Positions 47,209-56,899 of a stretch of DNA of 64,000 nucleotides are shown piece after piece. The stretch is taken from assembly GCA_039090855.1 (NCBI GenBank), contig CM077006.1:44959336-45023335 (forward strand). Reading direction: 5' to 3'. The notes beneath the pieces were generated by a model. It did not search any database. It was not told where the DNA came from and saw only the letters and a program-made list of their open reading frames with translations. Positions within the stretch are counted from its first letter, which is position 1; each line of letters starts with the position of its first letter. The position numbers and the translations under genes are program-made. This stretch comes from Macrothele yani (lineage: Eukaryota > Arthropoda > Arachnida > Araneae > Macrothelidae).

Positions 47209-49190
47209 ATGCATCCTGTGGACGACATTGTTTGTAATTTATTGCAAACTCCATTAACTCTGTGGAAAGATGAAGATGAAAGAGACATTTTGCTTCAAGG
47301 ACGACCAACGGATTCACTGACAATTGACCAAGAACGAAATCAAGAAGAACGGTAAATCTAACAATATTAATTTTAAAAATTGTTGGTTTACTGAATATAA
47401 ATGTATTTGCAGCACTTCTGTGTTAATTTTTTGGGGGCCCTGCTTACTTTTTAGTAATAAACATTTGGCGTGGAATAAAGACGGATTCTCAGATTTATTA
47501 AGCGTAACACGGTCACTTCATAAACATCGTGATTCTAGCGAACACCTGAAATGCAGATTAATGTTAAGGAATTTCGAAAAAGTTCAAAACACCATTGCAA
47601 ATGCCCTGAGGAAGAATGCTAGGCTTTTGAAAACGCATTTTAACGAAAACGTTCGTTTAAATAGACTTTTCCTGCAGACAGTGATTGATGCAGTATTAGT
47701 CTATACTGTATTTGAGCAAACAAGAACTAGCATTCCATGGCCATGACGAAAGCATGGGCTCGATAAATCGTGGAAATTTCATTGAATTACTTTCATTGTT
47801 GATATGAAGAAGTGCTTTAGAAATTGAAAATCAATACGAAAGGATAAAAAACTATTCAAAATGAATTAATTGAATGTATTTCTGAATATATAAACAATCA
47901 CGTCAAAAATTAAATAATTTTTTATTGTTGATTCGGAAGGTGTATTGGTTGAGAATGTTTTTGGGTTTCCATGATGTGAATGAAGATAGAACGTCATGAA
48001 CTTTATACAAAGTGCTAGACAAAATTTTGGAACAGTTTGATTACCAACACAAATAAATAGGACAATGCTACGATGGGGGAAGTATAATGTCTGGACACTT
48101 ATATGGGCTACAAAAAAAAAAAGTCAAGGATAAAGCTTCTCAAGCTGTTTTTGTTCAATGCATAGTTCATCGTTTGAATCTTGTGTTACACCAGAGTTTT
48201 TCTAAAATTTCTAAGTGTCGAATACTTTTTGACACTTAGAAATTTTAGAAAAACTCAGTGGAATTGCTTCGTTTGTTCACCATTCTGCAAAGCGGTCTTA
48301 TACACTTATATCAACAACCACAAGATGCAGACCAACCATAACAGAAACTCGATGGTCCTCCACTTCGAAATTAGTAAGTGTAGTTGTTGAAGATTGGGAT
48401 AAATTGAAGGAAGTGTTCGGATTTCTGACGAATAGCGAATAATCAGACAAAAAATCAATTCATCTTGCATAAACTACTGTGTAATTCAAATTAACAAAAA
48501 AAAAAAAAAAAAAAACCTCGTGAAATTTTGAGCCATAAAAGGAACAATGAGTTATTTGAAACACAGTTTGGAAAAGCTAGCAAAATCACAGAAATAAGCA
48601 TGGGAATATGCTGCTCTTACACAGGAAACAATTTTTCAAAATTATAAGCAATTGTATTTTGAAATTTTGGACCACATTCTTATGGAAATGGATATAAGAT
48701 TTCAAGACTGTAAGAAATTTCAATTTGTCTGACTTGCTGACACAACCAAATTCGAATAATTTAATGCATGCTTTCCCACTCGCGCTCTTGAAAATCTACA
48801 TTTTTACGGAAACATATTTACTAAACACCAGTGCCTTAAAAATGAACTGAGTCTTGTATATGCCGATGAAAAATTAAGGAATATGTTGTTGACTCAAGAA
48901 CTCCTTCGAGTGTTTCACGGAGACAAAGACATTTTACAGAAGATTATAAATTGGGTTTCCTCAGTTTAACAATTACATCTACAAGTGTGCCAGTGGAAAG
49001 AAGTTTTCTTAAAAGAATACAAACTTGCTCAAGAAACACTAGTTCCCAAGATAGACTTGCTTCTCTGGCAAATATTTCTATTCAGGAAGGCATTTTATTG
49101 ATGATCACGAAGAAGCAATCATCTAACCATCTTATGATGACATAATCGACAAATTTGCAGCTTTAAAAGGAAGAAAAATTGATTTAATAT
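47209..49190 (+). pseudogene. hAT transposase, ZMYM1/TTF type, broken
   Basis: The first frame starts at ATG 47209 (MHPVDDIVCNLLQ) and runs to a GTAAAT at about 47351. After a possible 60-nt intron ending TTTGCAG, FWGPCLLFSNKHLAWNKDGF with DLLSVTRSLHKHRDSSEHL matches the TTF-type zinc-binding region. Further on come CYDGGSIMSGHLYGLQ and FVQCIVHRLNLVLHQSF (48070-48200), the conserved catalytic neighbourhood (family GQ.YDGA..MSG.... / H.LNL). The dimerisation end is STSVPVERSFLKRIQTCSRN then DRLASLANISIQ (48970-49090). There are many stops and frameshifts, including an A run at 48498-48516. Confidence 0.88.
48194..48256. repeat. perfect 26-bp hairpin inside the hAT gene
   Basis: 48194-48219 (GAGTTTTTCTAAAATTTCTA onward) is exactly reverse-complementary to 48231-48256, with an 11-nt loop GAATACTTTTT. 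It falls between catalytic-region coding blocks. Confidence 0.95.
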
Positions 49191-49429
49191 ACAAAAAATA
49201 AGTAAGTCCTCATTAAGGGATTTTCATTGTAGACAGTATATATCTTTTCATACTGCTCTTGTACTTCTTTACCTATTTTTCCAACCACGAGCCACCACTG
49301 CAGCATAATTGGAAAACACAAAACCTGATGAGGCAATTTCATTCCATTCTGCAAGATCATTATCTGCAAAATTATCAGCAGGATTTATTATTTATTATTA
49401 TCAGCAGAGCGTTATTATGGACAAATTTC

Positions 49430-50230
49430 AGTGCCTTTGTCACATTTTTGATGATGTCTTCAATACTCATGAATCATTGTCCTTTTAACCTTTTAAGGCA
49501 GACTTCAACTGCAGAAAAAGTAAAAATTCAGTGAGGCTAAGTCAGGAGAAAATGGAGGATGCTCCGGTGATTCACATTGTGCCTTGCAAGGTACTGTTTG
49601 ACCATTAGTGGTCCATGCGAAGTTGTCATGAAGAAGAAACCAACTGATTGTTGTCCATTTTTCTGGATGTTTCCTTTGGATTGCATCCCTAAGGCAATGG
49701 AGGATATCGAGTTGCATTTCTCATTCACAGTCCTCTTCTGGAATAAAGTCATAGTAGATAAGGCTCTGAAAGTCAAAGAAAACTTTCAACATTGCTTTTC
49801 CTCTTATCTTGTCCAAATGGGGTTTCTGTTTTCAAGGTAATAACATTGATTCCTATTTACAGAAGTTATGTTTTGTCTGTGTATCATACAAAAAATACAA
49901 TGTCTCATCTCCTGTAATTGTGTTGCTTAGATAATAATTGTTGTCTTGATCAGCCATAGTGTTTTGGTCTCTGGCAAGGGTTATTCATGTTTATTGGTGT
50001 TTGGAAGTCAGCATTTTTGGAAACAAGTGTGGACAGACTTAATGCACGTTCAAATCATTAATTAGAATGCTTTGAACATTTCCAACTGATGATATTACTA
50101 CCTCTGACACTATTTCCTTTACAGTTTCTCTTGTCATGCTAGACAACGTTGTTGTGTTCATGCTCAATATTTTCCATAGTTAAAGAGGTACATAGGTGCC
50201 TGCTACGTGGCATTCATCATCATCAACAGT
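49430..50230 (-). pseudogene. mariner transposase relic
   Basis: Minus-strand pieces in family order: VQSILINDLNVH (near 50090), NTITGDETLYFLYDTQTKHN (first catalytic Asp, near 49910), LIYYDFIPEEDCE (near 49750), LHCLRDAIQRKHPEKWTTIS with WFLLHDNFAW (second Asp, near 49630), then PPFSPDLASLNFYFF (third, near 49530). The third block lacks the usual Asp after SPDLA. Stops and frameshifts occur throughout. Neither inverted repeat was recognised, and the C-terminus runs into Tigger sequence near 49430. Confidence 0.82.
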
Positions 50231-50417
50231 CACACGATTATCACTGAAATGTTTATGCTTGCGATTTCTTCATTGCTATTGCACTATATTCTTGCTGAAG
50301 TATGGATAATGTCTCTGACGGCAGTTTTTGAAGCAAAACACAAAACTCTGATCATCCATGAATACAGGATTACACCAGTGTACAATACAAATTTGGAGTT
50401 GTGATTCTGTCTGTTGG

Positions 50418-50575
50418 TGTAAATTAAGACAAGAGTGGTAAGTCATATAATATCTGAAAACTTGAAAATTTCATCGTTCTGGAGCGGGAATCAAACCCTT
50501 GTCTCCCGGTTTGCTCCCGAGTATGTAAACCATTACACCACCCAGAACGACCAAGTTTCAAGTTTCCAAGTAATT
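50418..50575 (-). mobile_element. SINE-B copy, intact head
   Basis: Read on the minus strand: GTTCTGGGTGGTGTAATGGT, then ACATACTCGGGAGC, GGGTTTGATTCCCGC (B-box-like), CCAGAACGATGAAATTTTCA and ATATTATATGACTTACC. It is the best reference copy for the SINE-B family in this window. Confidence 0.85.
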
Positions 50576-51179
50576 TGAATTTATCACAGGAATTGTCAAT
50601 CAAAGCAACGTCATTCGTATTTAGCGAATCTGGATGAATAGAATTCATTGTATCCCGTGATTGCCAGGAGATTGCCTCTTGTCATAATTTACACCAATAG
50701 ACGGAATCACAACTTCAAAATCTATTTTTTACACATTTTTCAGTTGCCGACATTTTCAACTGGGACTTTTCTAAACATGTGGTAAACAAGGAAACTGTTA
50801 GTGCTGCACACAAATAGGAAATGGGATGGTTCCACTTGCTGTTAGATGATGCCATGGGTGTTGTGCCAACCTCCGAAACAGAAAAATTTCCAGTGTAATT
50901 CTTCATTCCAACAGTTGTTGATGATTCCAGGAACTTTTTGAACCTACCTTGTAGATCTTCCTGTATTCACAAGCTATTGGTTTGATATCAAGACCATCAG
51001 CTTGCAAATTCATAGAGCTTCTTTATCTCCCAGCAAATGTGAAAAAGCATCACTTTCCATATTATGTGCTTAATTTCACAAAGTTTTTTTTTTTATAAAA
51101 ATGAGTAGTTTTACATTTACAGTATATGTAAAATTGATAATAATTGTCAATAAAGGATAAGGTACGAGGTCTTACATCA
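50576..51179. other. no recognisable feature
   Basis: AT-rich intron between the SINE and the LINE relic. It may contain leftover Tigger or mariner sequence but nothing is diagnostic. Confidence 0.35.
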
Positions 51180-51521
51180 GAGAAAAAAACTGTGGGATGT
51201 ACAGAGTAGTTTTATGCTTGGTAAGGGCTGCACTAACCAAATTTTTGCATTATGCATGATTGAAAAGTATCTGTCTGTTGGTAAGAAAGTGCTTTGCTAC
51301 CTTCATAGATTTAGAGAAAGCTTATGACAGAGTAAATAGGATATGTTTGTGGAAGGTACTGAATAAATATATTATTATTGGGAATCTACTTAATAATATG
51401 AAAGCCATGTATGCTTGTAGTAGAGCTTGTGTATGAGTGAATGGTGTTTTATTGAAATGGTTTTCTATTGGTGCAGGAGTCAAGCAAAGGTTGTGTAATG
51501 TCACTTTGGCTGTTTAATATA

Positions 51522-52950
51522 CACTGGCGGAAAGTGAAAAAAGAACACCAAGAAGGAATTGGCGTACAATCATGAAATTTACATATGTTAATGGGGTCGA
51601 GGTTAGGTAGGTGTGATGTTAATTTCGGGACCAACCGGTGAGCGCTTACTCCACAGCACGGCATAATATGCAAATTATCGTCTGTGGTATTTAAGGAGTA
51701 TGGCGAAGTGAATGTAATCAGTCGTTTGCGTACGGACACGTGCGAAGACCCTGAAGAAGCTGCAATGCCTGGACACGGAAGACGTGTACGATTTCAGCAG
51801 CTATCAGACTTTTAGCGAGGTCGTCTAGTCGGACTCCGCGAGGCCGGGTGGTCGTATCGTCGTATTGCGGAGCGTATTGGATGGGAAGTATCGGTGGTGG
51901 TACGATGGTGGCGTAGAGGGTCCGAGGAACATTCCCACACGAGAAGACGTGGAACCGGGAGTCACAGACGGACTGATGAGCCGACCGATTGACGCATAAG
52001 AAGAGCGCCGTTGTCAAGCAGAACATCCACTGCGACGCAAATCCGAGCTGCCGTTGCACCTGAGGTGACTGTGCGAACAATCCGCAACCGTCTACTGAAT
52101 GCAGGACTACGTGCACGTGTGCCTCTGGCATGTGTACCTCTGACTCCAACCCACCGTCAGGAACGGCTGCAGTGGTGTCACCAACATCTGCACTGGAGAA
52201 CGCAATGGCGATCTGTCGTGTTCAGCGATGAAAGCAGATTCTGCTTGGGAGCCTCCGATGGCCGTATGCGTGTTTGCAGACGCACAGGGGAGCGTCTCCA
52301 CCCTTCTTGCATCTGCCAGCGACACCAAGGGCCTACACCTGGTCTCCTGGTGTGGGAGCGATCAGCTATCACTCCCGTACACAACTAGTGTTTGTACCGG
52401 GTACGTTAAACAGCACCTCCTACATGAACAACATCATTCAGCCCGTTGTTGTGCCATTTGTAAGGTCGGTTCATTGTGGTGTTTTCCAGCAAGATAATGC
52501 ACGCCCACACATGGCACGTGCAATGCAACATGCACTTCAGGGTGTGAGACAACTTCTGTGGCTTGCACGTTCACCGGATTTGTCCCCCATTGAGCACGTG
52601 TGGGATTCTATGGGACAACAACTTATCCGGTCTCCACCGCCAGCCACGACCATCCTGGATTTATGCGTCCAGGTTGAGGATGCTTGGAACTCAATACCCC
52701 AAACTTACATCCAACATCTGTATGACAGACTCCATGCCAGAATTGCACAGTGTGACGCAGTTCATGGCAGTTCAACCTCGTACTAACCATGTTACATGGA
52801 AATGTTATTTTTCAGTTTACCAGCAAATACAGCTGTATTTTGCCATAATGTTTTGATCACGTTATCCTCTGTATTTCGTTATTATGCTGTATAAATTTCG
52901 TTGGTATCAGACGTCTCCTTCTTGGTGTTCTTTTTCACTTTCCACCAGTG
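51522..52950 (+). mobile_element. Tc1-like element, nearly complete
   Basis: The termini CACTGGCGGAAAGTGAAAAA and (right, reverse complement) CACTGGTGGAAAGTGAAAAA are about 36-bp inverted repeats, flanked by TA at 51520-51521 and 52951-52952. Length is 1429 bp. It sits inside the LINE relic. Confidence 0.95.
51765..52786 (+). pseudogene. Tc1 transposase (DD34E), few lesions
   Basis: Starts MPGHGRRVRFQQLSDF at ATG 51765, then a TAG (about 51813), and continues RGRLVGLREAGWSYRRIAER (helix-turn-helix). The catalytic region has VVFSDESRF (near 52220), GVFQQDNARPH (near 52485) and RSPDLSPIEHVWD (near 52570), so the DDE residues are kept. The frame is broken by a second stop after DEPTD (about 51991) and by a shift near 52340, after which the second frame runs to a stop at about 52786. 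It is closer to intact than the copy at 314-1531. Confidence 0.9.
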
Positions 52951-53871
52951 TATTTATGGATGCATGCATGTGTGATGCCAAAATGGATGATACTGGTTTA
53001 TGTCTTGGCACTATGCATGTGTACAGAATGCTGTATGTTGATGCTACAATCCTGTTAGCAGAGAGCAAAAGTGAGTTGCAGAGTATGTTGTCCTAGATGT
53101 ACAAAGTTTGTATGAAATTCAAATTGAGTATAAATAAGGGAAAAACCGAAGTATAGTTTTTGAGTGAGGAACTGTTAGAACTGAATGCAAGATAAATCTT
53201 AATGGCACAGAGATTGACCAGGTGAATCAGTTTGTGTATTTAGGAAGTATGTTTGACCGAGAGAACAAATTAGATGGCAAAATTAGTAGACGAGTGAATT
53301 CTTCTTTGAAAGTCATAGCTGCTTTAGGAGGATTTCACAGGAATGATGGGTTCTCAAGAAAGTCCTGAATGACTGTATGTGGAAGTGTAATTGTTCCTAC
53401 TCTGATGTATGGCAGTGAAACCTGGATACTGCAGAAGAGATGTAGGAGTCATTTGTGTGCTGGGGGATGCATTACTTATGGGGGGTTTGTGGCAAAACAT
53501 GCTCTGATCGTGTGAGGAATGAAGATGTGTAATATGAAGCAAAATGTTGTTAGTAAGGTGAAGACTAATAATCTTCGGTGGTTTGACCATGTTGAAAGAA
53601 TGAAGGATGAAGTGTTGAGTAAGATAATTTTTTCAGCCCAGGTGGCAAGAAAGAAAGGCAGAGGAAGGCCAAGGAAATCATGGGAGGCCCAGATTCAGCA
53701 ATGCCTGCTTGAGAAAAAGATTATGAGTATGAAGTACAAAAGGTCTTGTGTGTGACATGTGATGGATGTCAATGAAGCTTGAGCTGTGTGCCAAAATAGT
53801 TGTAAATGGAGAAATTTGATACCCAACAGTAAGTAAATTCTAGTTCCATCAGTTAAATGTTTCCTTGGCAG

Positions 53872-54590
53872 CAGTGGTGTAACTACCACTCTGGAGTTCC
53901 CACAGCTGCTGGGGGGGGGGAGGTAACGAAGGGGCATACTGTAGCTACCAGTTATAGTTTTATGAAACAATTTGAACATGCACAATAATTAGTCCAAAGA
54001 TTCATATTTTGCTTTAAGATATATTCAGCTTTGCCAAAATAAATGCCTAGTTTGACTTCTAAAACACTGAATGTCCTACAGATTGAAAGTGTTCGGCTTT
54101 TTGACTTTGGATTGTTATACAGGTGGTCTGCAATGCGTTGTAAATAATACCATTGCTCTTCAATCGCCCTCTCTCTGTGCTGCTGAGCAAAAGCGGGATG
54201 CCACAGTGGTATTCCCCATGGAGGATGTGGGAAAACAGTCAGTCACCTAGGATTACGTACATGACAGGTGCCAACGTTTATTCACAGCAGCCGCAGGTCT
54301 GCTGTGTGTGAGTGGGTGATTTCTTCAAGTGATTTAGTTTAGCTTTGGACAAAGCAATTACACGTGTTGCCAAATCTATTACTTAAAAAGTTAAAACTAC
54401 AGGGATCTAGGTACCACCATTACTTTTGCAGACACTCTTCCTGACCTTCTACTCCCCCCCTTCCAACCACCACACAGACACACCGCGGAAAATGCATCCT
54501 CGCTTGTTTTCGAAATCCTGGGAAAATTACTGTGCTTAGGGGTGCTAAAGTAAATCTTGGGGGGGGGGCGTTGTCCTAGTTACGCCACTG
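53872..54590. mobile_element. non-autonomous hAT element
   Basis: The left end CAGTGGTGTAACTACC and the right end (reverse complement CAGTGGCGTAACTAGG) are flanked by a perfect 8-bp duplication cttggcag (53864-53871 and 54591-54598). It is 719 bp long with G runs at 53910 and 54559. Its ends resemble those of the 8087-8713 element. Confidence 0.9.
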
Positions 54591-54653
54591 CTTGGCAGCT
54601 GGATTTTTTTTTTGAGGTGCTAACCTCTGAATCTCAGAGAACAGTTTAATGGT

Positions 54654-54681
54654 TTGTATGTATGTATGTATGTATGTATGT
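54654..54681. repeat. (TATG)n microsatellite
   Basis: About seven TGTA/TATG units. The preceding 40 bp (GAGGTGCTAACCTCTGAATC onward) is the reverse complement of sequence next to the CATA array at 42260-42295, so both belong to one repeat family. Confidence 0.9.
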
Positions 54682-54704
54682 TGATAAAAGTACATTTGAA
54701 GCAG

Positions 54705-54963
54705 TTTATGGGTTGCCAATCCATTTGTGACTGTGCTCCAGATTTTTGACAATTGATTTTTAACAATTTTTTGGTTGCCAATCCATTTGTGACTGGGCCC
54801 CAGATTTTTTACTGTTGATTTTTAACAATTTATGGGTTGCTAATCCATTTGTGACTGGGCCTCAGATTTTTGACAATTGATTTTTAGCAATTTTTTGGTT
54901 GCCAATCCATTTGTGACTGGGCCTCAGATTTTTGACTGTTGATTTTTAACAATTTATGGGTTG
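54705..54963. repeat. 62-bp tandem repeat with dimeric pattern
   Basis: GGTTGCCAATCC (or a one-base variant) recurs at 54711, 54773, 54835, 54897 and 54959, exactly 62 bp apart. Alternate units share variants (TTTATGGGTTG with GACAATTG, and TTTTTTGGTTG with ACTGTTG), giving a 124-bp higher-order unit. The array is interrupted by the element at 54961-55702 and resumes at 55743. Confidence 0.92.
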
Positions 54964-55702
54964 TGGAATGACTTTTTTACGTTTCTTATAGAGGTTATTT
55001 TTCATGAAAGTTGGTTGTCAAATTTTCGAACTAAAGCCTAGTTCATCATCAGGACTATGTCACAATTACCCCTCCCCATATGTTGAGAAAATATTTAAAC
55101 AAGTGCCAAAAAAGAAGCAGGAAAAAACCAACTTCAAATTCACCAGCAAAATTACGTACCACAAGGGACTTTTCGAGAAACTGAAAAGGATCGGAGCAAA
55201 ATATAATATCAGGCTAGCTCCAGATCTTAATAACAAAATAAAGAAATTCCTGCCAGCTTTAAAGCAGAAAGAATTGGACATCCAATTGCAGGAAGGAGTA
55301 ATTTACTGCATCGACTGTAACTGCGGACTCGGCTATATAGGAGAAACAGGGAGAAGTATTAAGGTCCGAATGAAAGAACACCAAGCAGCTATTAGGAACA
55401 TTAGGAACAAAACAGGGCTAGACAGACATATACAAGCAAGTGGACACTCCATAAATTGGGACTCAGTGAAAATAATCGCCCACCAGTCAAACTTAGTAAA
55501 GAGGAAACTAGAAGAAGGGATCGAAATAGCAAGAAGAAGTACCACAATTAACGATAATTGCGGATGGACTCTTCCAATTGAGTGGCAGCAACTACTCCAG
55601 TGACATAGTCCTGATGATGAACTAGGCTTTAGTTCGAAAATTTGACAACCAACTTTCATGAAAAATAGCCTCTATAAGACCCGTAAAAAAGTCATTCCAC
55701 AA
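54961..55702 (+). mobile_element. Penelope-like element with inverted terminal repeats
   Basis: 54961-55063 is nearly the exact reverse complement of 55600-55702 (TTGTGGAATGACTTTTTTAC onward; only a few differences). Between the arms is an uninterrupted GIY-YIG endonuclease frame. Penelope-like elements often carry terminal repeats in inverted as well as tandem arrangement, and end in a GIY-YIG domain. No reverse transcriptase remains, so this is a 5'-truncated copy with inverted ends. Near-identical arms point to recent insertion. Confidence 0.8.
55004..55603 (+). CDS. GIY-YIG endonuclease fragment of a Penelope-like element
   Basis: 199 open codons. The nuclease would nick target DNA for retrotransposition. 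Residues about 27-75 (VPKKKQEKTNFKFTSKITYH and following) are a basic linker. A Cys-containing GIY-like start, GVIYCIDCNCGLGYIGETGR, lies at residues about 102-121, then SIKVRMKEHQAAIRN (catalytic Arg region) and LDRHIQASGHSINWD. RKLEEGIEIARR supplies the Glu helix and TINDNCGWTLP the final Asn. All expected GIY-YIG landmarks seem intact. The first 20 or so codons come from the inverted arm, so the true start belongs to a lost upstream RT frame. Confidence 0.82.
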   Translation: MKVGCQIFELKPSSSSGLCHNYPSPYVEKIFKQVPKKKQEKTNFKFTSKITYHKGLFEKLKRIGAKYNIRLAPDLNNKIKKFLPALKQKELDIQLQEGVIYCIDCNCGLGYIGETGRSIKVRMKEHQAAIRNIRNKTGLDRHIQASGHSINWDSVKIIAHQSNLVKRKLEEGIEIARRSTTINDNCGWTLPIEWQQLLQ

Positions 55703-55742
55703 TCACTATGAATAGAGGTGCCATAAATGCATTTACAACTAA

Positions 55743-55838
55743 ATTTATGGGTTGCCAATCCATTTTTGACAATTGATTTTTAACAATTTATAGGTTGCCA
55801 ATTCTTTTGTGACTGGGCCCCAGATTTTTGACAATTAT
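55743..55838. repeat. 62-bp repeat, continuation
   Basis: Two more units after the Penelope-like insertion. GGTTGCC occurs at 55750 and 55793, so the first unit has lost 19 bp (GTGACTGGGCCCCAGATT-type segment). Confidence 0.88.
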
Positions 55839-56353
55839 CATATAATTTTGATCACCATGGTCTAAACCAAGGGAAATGTAAAAAATCAATCATTAGTTAT
55901 TTAATACTTCCGTGGGTTCTCCTTGGCTGAGTTAAATCAGGCTGCATTTTGCAAATTGACAAATGTAGCAGAACAAATATACTGTTTAGAGGAGTGATGT
56001 GTAAGCTGTTCTTAATGATGTTATTCCTTTTGGAACAAAAGGGCTACTAAAAGGTAGTTTCAAACTTAGTGGTCTTTTAAAAAGTTTCATTGCTTCTAGA
56101 AAAGGCGTTTAAGGAGTCTGATTGATACATCTTATCTGATAATGAAACAAGTACTTCTACAGAAATTGATGAATAATTTTAATGTAGGTAGAGGGTACTG
56201 ATAAATAATTGTTTGTGTACCTACATGTACTCACTTTCTATTGTAATCTTTGTGGCCAAATTCAATTTAGTGTGCATTGTTTATAAAGTTATAGCATTCC
56301 ATCAGCACTTGATTTCCCCAAAATATTGTTTTTACTGATACTATTCATTTCAG
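55839..56353. other. dynein intron sequence
   Basis: AT-rich intron ending with the acceptor TTCATTTCAG of exon D. No element was recognised. Confidence 0.45.
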
Positions 56354-56470
56354 GAATTTTTAAACGACATGGAGAAGTTTCGAAAGAAGTCTAGTGAATT
56401 TGACAGCCGCTTAGGCACAATTGTTCGCACAGCAATTTGCCACTGTTATAATGTAGAAGGAGTGTGTAAG
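56354..56470 (+). CDS. dynein heavy chain, tail-domain exon D
   Basis: 117 nt, 39 codons, phase 0 at both ends; acceptor TTTCAG, donor GTATAT. The translation EFLNDMEKFRKKSSEFDSRL then GTIVRTAICHCYNVEGVCK matches the DHC segment directly after ..YD.LDP (family pattern .F..D...F.....D.DRRLGTI...AF.DC). The intact frame, the order after exon C and consistent phase 0 support a real gene. Exons further downstream lie beyond this window. Confidence 0.88.
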
Positions 56471-56899
56471 GTATATAAATTCACCTGAGTTCTTTTATAT
56501 CATGCTACATACTATTTTTTATGAGTGCATGTTCCTAAAACTGCTTTTGCTTTTTGCCAAGATAGAGAAATACCGTATTTATTTATGTATAACACGCACC
56601 CTAATTTTAAGAAGGAAGTTTGAGTAAAAAGAAAACTTAAATTTAAAATAATTGACTTGGGAGCTCTGAACTTTTTTTATATAACTCAATGCACATGTTT
56701 ATTGATATTTATGCCACTTATAAGGCAAATAATACAAAAGAAAAAGCATCTGTTTGAACGAAAAAACTTAGATATTAGACCTGTTACAAAAATTTTAGTC
56801 AGAATCACTGCTATCTTGGAAACCATGAAACGCTTAGTCTTCACAGCTATCTTCAAAATCAAACTCAAAACTGCTGCCTTTCACTGCTATTATCTTCAT

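Larger units (their letters stand above)
46669..49300 (+). mobile_element. hAT transposon (ZMYM1-like), full length but dead
   Basis: The left end CAGCGGCGGCTTTTCAGG and right end (reverse complement CAGTGGTGGCTCGTGG) are hAT-type termini. They are flanked by a perfect 8-bp target duplication cagcataa (46661-46668 and 49301-49308). Length is 2632 bp. The interior encodes the N-terminal, catalytic and dimerisation parts of a ZMYM1/TTF-type transposase, in broken frames. Confidence 0.95.
45908..49430 (-). mobile_element. pogo/Tigger fragment, interrupted by hAT
   Basis: The left end CAGTCAAACCTCGATTTAAC is a textbook Tigger/pogo terminus next to TA (45906-45907), followed by a subterminal AAATCGAGG repeat. 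Minus-strand coding at 49309-49400, then across the hAT to 46550-46660, gives LAEWNEIASSGFVFSNYADC followed by DANVHTCQMRSLDDFL. This resembles the acidic C-terminal region of Tigger-type transposases. The opposite terminus was not found. A mariner relic takes over near 49430. Confidence 0.72.
51180..53760 (+). pseudogene. LINE reverse-transcriptase relic split by a Tc1
   Basis: Before the Tc1: FMLGKGCTNQIFALCMIEKY, then FIDLEKAYDRVNRICLWKVL (51305-51360), the reverse transcriptase A block. After it, 52953 onward: MDACMCDAKMDD, then YVDATILLAESKSELQSML, where the catalytic F/YADD reads YVDA. The far end encodes NNLRWFDHVERMKDEVLSKI with RKKGRGRPRKSWEAQIQQ, the C-terminal tail of such LINEs. 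Many stops and frameshifts occur. This is not the RTE-like family of the three full copies; it resembles another LINE clade common in arthropods. Confidence 0.82.

Noticed and set aside
46661..49308. ZMYM1-like host gene
   Set aside because: Perfect 8-bp target duplication, hAT termini and many stops show it is a transposon, not a domesticated host gene.
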